Source: Zygnema cylindricum
Taxonomy: Eukaryota > Streptophyta > Zygnematophyceae > Zygnematales > Zygnemataceae
Assembly: GCA_037447655.1 (NCBI GenBank)
Contig: JBBHKE010001924.1
Coordinates: 1 to 64,000, forward strand
Direction of reading: 5' to 3'
DNA length: 64,000 nucleotides
Positions within the stretch are counted from its first letter, which is position 1, and each line of letters opens with the position of its first letter. Positions 60,269 to 64,000 of this stretch are shown here, piece by piece. A program made the translations under genes and the position numbers. Under the pieces are notes generated by a model. It had not been told where the DNA came from. It saw nothing but the letters and a program-made list of their open reading frames with translations, and did no database searches.

Positions 60269-60958
60269 ATGGCCCCCATCATAGAAGAAAATACTTGGGA
60301 ACTAGCGGATTGTCCTCCAGACAGAAAACCTATTGGGTGTAAATGGGTATTTAAACTAAAATTGAACCCAGATAATACTTTTGAGAGATACAAGGCTCGA
60401 TTGGTAGCAAAGGGGTTCACCCAAAAAGAGGGGATTGACTATAAGGAGACCTTTGCTCCAGTTGTTTGGTTCCCATTAGTAAGGATTCTCCTCAGTCTGG
60501 CAGCAACGGAAGACATGGAAATACACCAGATGGACATTAAGACTACTTTTCTTAATGGTGAGTTAGAGGAAGAAATTTTCATGAGGCAACCTGAGGGGTT
60601 GGTGGAGGAAGGAAAAGAGAGCAAAGTCTGCAGGCTCATAAAGTCCTTATATGGACTTAAGCAGGCTCCCCAACAGTGGAATAAGAAACTAGATGAGTTT
60701 CTTACTGGTCTATGATATATCAGGATCAGGCCTGACCATTCTATCTATATATTTGAAGATGATGATGGTGTGATATTTATTACAATTTATGTGGATGATC
60801 TGCTAGTGTTAAGTAAGTCTTTGGAAAAGATCAATAAGTTGAAGAAAGATCTTAGAAGCATATTTGACATGAAAGATTTAGGGGAGGCAAGATATATTTT
60901 GGGAATTCAAATGGAAAGAGATAGGGGGAAGAGGATCATAAGACTCACTCAGAAATAA
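60269..60958 (+). pseudogene. A3b reverse transcriptase
   Basis: Frame 60269-60715 has GCKWVFKLKLNPDNTFERYK, YKETFAPVVWFPLVRILLSL (Arg to Trp in VVRFPS), HQMDIKTTFLNGELEEEIFM and SLYGLKQAPQQWNKKLDEFL, then TGA for Gly. Frame 60770-60958 resumes with MIFITIYVDDLLVLSKSLEK (YVDD intact) and FDMKDLGEARYILGIQMERD, and ends in TAA within the next conserved LTQKQAIG-like motif. Confidence 0.88.
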
Positions 60959-60970
60959 GCAATAGGAAAT

Positions 60971-61789
60971 ATGCTTGAGAAATTTCAAATGGAGAAAGCT
61001 AACAGTTGTACCACTCCCATTGACTTGAAGAAAGTAAGTGATGGGAGTTTAGAAGGAGGAGTGATAATCTTAGATGATCAGATGAGTCTAGAGGAAAGAG
61101 AGTTTATGAAGTCTATTCTTTACAGGCATTTTGTAGGAAGTTTAATCTACTTTATGAACTGTAGAAGGCCAGACATAGCGGCAGAAATAGGAGTCCTCAG
61201 TAGGAGTCTTAACGATCCTAAAAAGAGAGATTGGGAGGCAGCCAAGAGAGTCATGAGATATCTGGTTTGAACCAAAGAATTATGGTTGCATTTAGGAGGG
61301 GAGCACACTGATATCACCGCTTGGAGTGATGCCAGTTATGGGGATGCACCTATGAGAAGATGCACTTCTGGAAATGTTTTTTATGTGGGGGAAGGTGCTT
61401 GCTGTTGGAGAAGTAAGCAACAAAAGGTGGTTGCTCAATCTACTATGGAGGCTGAGTATATGACGTCTTTTTCTGCTGTAAAAGAACTAATGTGGGTGAA
61501 ATCATTGTTGCAAGAACTGGGATATATGAACGAGGGAGTGCATGAAGTTTTTTGTGATAATCAAGCTGCAATTGCAATTGCAGCCAATCCAAAACACAAT
61601 TTCAAAACAAAGCATATGGATATAAGATTAAGTTTCGTGAGAGAAAAAGTTGAAAATAAAATTTTAAATCTTGTGTATAGACCTGATGAAGAAATGGTGG
61701 CTGACATGATGACCAAACCTGTGCCCTCTCCTAAACTAAAATATTGTCGGGAAAAATGCGGGTTGAAAGAAAAATTAAAATTAGACTAG
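60971..61789 (+). pseudogene. A3b connection and RNase H
   Basis: Frame 60971-61270 covers MLEKFQMEKANSCTTPIDLK and SLIYFMNCRRPDIAAEIGVL and ends in TGA for Gly in YLVGTRELW. Frame 61286-61789 covers the rest: TAWSDASYGDAPMRRCTSGN, STMEAEYMTSFSAVKELMWV, VFCDNQAAIAIAANPKHN, KHMDIRLSFVREKVENKI and VADMMTKPVPSPKLKYC. Only that one TGA breaks the segment. It is followed by AAATAAGGGGAG and the LTR. Confidence 0.9.
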
Positions 61790-61802
61790 AAAATAAGGGG
61801 AG

Positions 61803-62840
61803 TGTTGAAATATATAGATTTTTAGAGTATTTTCTAGGTTTAAATATGTTTTTATAAAAGGAAAAAGAGAAAGGACGGACAGCCTGCCTCCACCTCCGCT
61901 CTCTAGTTTCCATACTTGTTGTAGTCACTGAAGGTAAGAGAGAGAGGTTGATCCATGGCTGCCTTAGTTCAACAGACAGCTATTTTTAGTAGGTTACTAA
62001 AAATATATTTGACGGACCAGAGATTTGATCCCAGTACCTGCGGTTCGTCAAGTTGACCGGTAACGGTTAGCTTTATCCTAATAGACTAGGACCAGTGCTA
62101 AGGGCTATGGTATGGGATAGATATATATTTAGTTCGAGTGGATAAAATTCATTTAACTAGAACTGTATACGGCGTACATAGATTCAGTTATATAAAGTAC
62201 GTCGTACGACGCTAATTCAAAACGGATGCCACGCATTTTATTTCGACATCGGAACAAATGTCGCGCAAGTATTTATTGCGGCTAAGATTGCGTTTCGCAT
62301 AAAATCCAACGGCGCACATCATCGCCGAAATCCCGGAGTGGACACTTTGGCGTTTTGTGACGTGGCATGACCTAGAGCCACGTGGAGGGATGACATTCGG
62401 TCATGGAATTCCGAGGAACGTCCGGACGAGTGAAAAGCGGACACGCGTCCACTTAATAGCCTTGTCGTACATAGGCCGTACAAAAGGTACATCGGCAGTA
62501 GTACTTTTTGTGTACGATACAGTAATCTGATTGGTCCGTACTTAGTAGATAGGAGTTATTAGAGAGAATCAGGACTTAGAAAATTTTGGTAGGTAGTCAC
62601 CTCTCCCTTTGAGAGTTTGTACAAATTGGCATTTTTACTGCCTCATAACTTATCGGCTGGTTGGCCGTTTTCAGTGATTCTTTTTGCTACGGACTCAGGG
62701 GAGTCCAAGCTGCACAGAGGTGCAGTCACATTGTCAGTTTGCCTTCTTGGGCAGAAGTGGTCGTGGCTTAAAGTGGGTTAGTTAAATACTATCTAGAGGC
62801 TTCCTATATTCTGTAGTCCAATGGAGGACACAGAATTGCA
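61803..62840 (+). repeat. 3' LTR of A3b
   Basis: TGTTGAAATATATAG...GACACAGAATTGCA, 1038 bp. Hairpin core 61914-61932, R-U5 hairpin GGACTCAGGGGAGTCC at 62691-62706. ATG at 62821 reads into the G block. Confidence 0.94.
62010..62094 (-). other. tRNA-like module in 3' LTR of A3b
   Basis: On the minus strand CCTAGTCTATTAGGATAAAG and CTGGGATCAAATCTCTG, a nearly paired T-arm. Minus-strand TTTTT at 62003-61999. Confidence 0.6.
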
Positions 62841-63176
62841 TGAGGGAGAATTAAACGTGTCTTTGTGGCCATTGGAAGAGTTTCTTCTTTTGAAGTTTGG
62901 TCATCTTTGTACTCCAGGGTATGTGAGCTCGCTTCACCATTTTTATTCATTTTCATTTATTTCCATTCTTTTGGGCAAGGTGATATTGTTTAATCTGAAA
63001 AAGCTGATATTTATGATTTTTATATTTATGCGTGGGAGTTATTTGCACATTCTTGTGGTCGTCTTTGGTTTTTGTCCGAATTTCTTGTGGGCCGGATCAG
63101 ACGACTCGTAAATCCTCTATATTATTTTGAGAGTGGTCGGGGGTGTAGCATTTAGCGGGCTTCCGGTGGATAAGCA
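62841..63176 (+). repeat. Second copy of the G block (probable LTR 3' part)
   Basis: Matches 14430-14775 up to GGATAAGCA. An open frame (62821-63111) starts in the preceding LTR and keeps the hydrophobic sequence LHHFYSFSFISILLGKVIL and ILVVVFGFCPNFLWAGSD. Confidence 0.6.
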
Positions 63177-63469
63177 TTAATCTGGGGGGAGTGTACGAGA
63201 TACTTTTTCATTTTCACTCAATTCCTCATCATCACCTATGCATTATCCCTAGGGGGGAAGGAACAGAGAAGGGCATTGTCACAAATCCGGGGGAGCATCA
63301 GCATTTGGGGGTGGAATGCAGGTTTATTATGCACACCTCCTCGAACCTCTTACCCAAACCTCATGGTTCCCAAGCACGTTCGATAGGAATGCAAGTTTTT
63401 ATGCAAACATCATCGGACCCGTTACCCAAACCTCACGGTTCCCACGCACGCTCGAGAGAACATCTCAAA
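63177..63469 (+). other. End of G region: polypurine-like tract and a two-copy tandem repeat
   Basis: CTGGGGGGAG at 63182-63191 followed by TGTACGAGATAC looks like a polypurine tract and LTR start of another element, but no matching partner is in the window. A 74-bp repeat occurs twice (from 63316 and 63390), with ACCCAAACCTCA and GGTTCCCA in each. Confidence 0.45.
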
Positions 63470-63792
63470 ATACCTATCAAACCCTATATATTTCAGCACT
63501 ATTCTAGACTATACGATAATGCTACCGGCTATCGCTGACTTGAAGGCCGACAGATACTAAAATCAAATCTTAGGCCTGTCAAGTATATTTCTGTAAATCT
63601 ACCAAAATCTATCGCCTGTCTCTCTATCTCTAGACAACAAAGGCAGCCATAGCTCTAGCTCCCTCTCTAACCTTCAATGACAGGGACAAGTGTGGGAGCT
63701 GAAGAGAGAGGTTATAGACAGACTCCCTCGGCATCTTTTCTGCATTTCATTTTAGAACTAGAAAATACTAAAAGAATCATAAAATTTCTACA
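63470..63792 (-). repeat. 3' LTR of A6, second part
   Basis: It resumes at TACCTATCAAACCCTATA, the point after the break at 13586, and carries the tRNA-like module, CCATAGCTCTAGCTC and the hairpin core (63672-63691), ending AAAATTTCTACA. Together with 12813-13586 it makes one A-type LTR. Confidence 0.75.
63498..63583 (+). other. tRNA-like module in A6 LTR
   Basis: CTAGACTATACGATAATGC as A-box-like sequence, CTAAA-ATCAAAT-CTTAG as T-arm. Only TTT follows. Confidence 0.5.
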
Positions 63793-64000
63793 GTCCCCTT
63801 ATTTTCTAGTCACTCTTTAATTTAAGACCACACTTCTCCCTACAAAAAATTAGCTTAGGGGAAGGTACAGGTTTGGTCATCATATGTGCTACCATTTCAC
63901 TATCTGGTCAATACTCTAGACTAATTATCTTGTCTTCTACCTTCACCCTAACAAAGCTAAGTCTAATGTGCATATGTTTGGCTTTAGAGTGGTGTTTAGG
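63793..64000 (-). pseudogene. A6 RNase H, C-terminal part, continues beyond the window
   Basis: The minus strand encodes HHSKAKHMHIRLSFVRVKVE, DKIISLEY, then a stop where Arg is usual, PDSEMVAHMMTKPVPSPKL and CREKCGLKLK, after a polypurine tract AATAAGGGGA. Changes such as Asp to His in KHMDIR and ADMMTK show decay. It confirms that A6 is a full element on the minus strand whose remaining coding region lies to the right of this window. Confidence 0.85.

Larger units (their letters stand above)
52074..62840 (+). mobile_element. Tandem of two copia units sharing an LTR (A3a, A3b)
   Basis: Order: A3a internal region (52074-56418, gag start and 5' LTR missing), LTR (56419-57461), A3b internal region (57462-61802), LTR (61803-62840). 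Both units belong to the A2 subfamily. The last LTR is followed by the G block at 62841. Loss of the first LTR leaves no target duplication to test. Confidence 0.9.
4569..64000 (+). mobile_element. Copia element X, outermost element of the nested stack, 3' part beyond the window
   Basis: Its 5' LTR starts at 4569 (TGTTAAAAAAGGG), is split by A1 at 5599/12079, and ends ATTACA at 12183. A primer site and a gag fragment follow on the plus strand, until A6 interrupts at about 12813. Neither the rest of X nor its 3' LTR is in the window, so the right limit given here is the window end. Confidence 0.75.

Noticed and set aside
1-64000. Host protein-coding genes
   Set aside because: Every frame with recognisable motifs belongs to a retroelement. 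I found no host domain.

Overview
The window is a dense, almost purely repetitive eukaryotic region. I see no convincing host gene, rRNA or genuine tRNA gene. Nearly everything is built from LTR retrotransposons, mostly Ty1/copia (order gag, CCHC knuckle, protease, integrase, reverse transcriptase, RNase H). Most copies are broken by stops and frameshifts. The species cannot be fixed from the sequence. CACGTG/ACGTGGC boxes in the LTRs would suit a plant, but the primer sites are of the internal initiator-tRNA type best known from Drosophila copia, so I leave the lineage open.

Layout. 1-751 is the end of an LTR. 760-3587 is a decayed DNA transposon with long terminal inverted repeats, split by a solo LTR (1542-2539). 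4117-4568 is an LTR fragment. From 4569 on, everything sits inside one nested stack. Element X (+, 5' LTR at 4569) is cut by full-length copia A1 (-, 5600-12078), then by copia A6 (-, 12813 to beyond the window end). The A6 LTR is split by G, an unclassified retroelement with a long gag-like region (about 13587-63465). G is cut by a solo LTR (15829-16818), by the short gag-only element B (18723-23322) and by copia A2 (-, 23721-51339, perfect GTTAA target duplication across 27.6 kb). The A2 5' LTR is split by copia C (+, 30067-51307). C is cut by the A4 block (33096-39910), solo LTR A8 (40823-41877, ACTAT duplication), full-length A5 (42839-49302) and solo LTR D (49714-50447, TACTT duplication). 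G is finally joined to a tandem of two copia units sharing an LTR (A3a/A3b, 52074-62840).

The LTRs are the interesting part. (1) All large copia LTRs of the A type (about 1.0-1.1 kb), across several diverged subfamilies, carry at the same place, antisense to the element, a tRNA-like module of about 70-85 nt with A-box-like and B-box-like sequence. In 14 of 16 copies a run of four or more T follows within about 15 nt, as in a complete RNA polymerase III unit. (2) Next to it, nearer the LTR start, is an imperfect hairpin with an 18-nt core that is far better conserved than its surroundings. (3) The primer binding site (GGTTATGGGCCCAC) matches the anticodon arm of initiator tRNA-Met, implying priming by a cut tRNA. 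(4) Gag starts inside the LTR and is translated through the primer site (Val-Met-Gly), so 3' and solo LTRs can supply a start codon to flanking DNA. Items 3 and 4 also hold in families B and C, whose LTRs are otherwise different.
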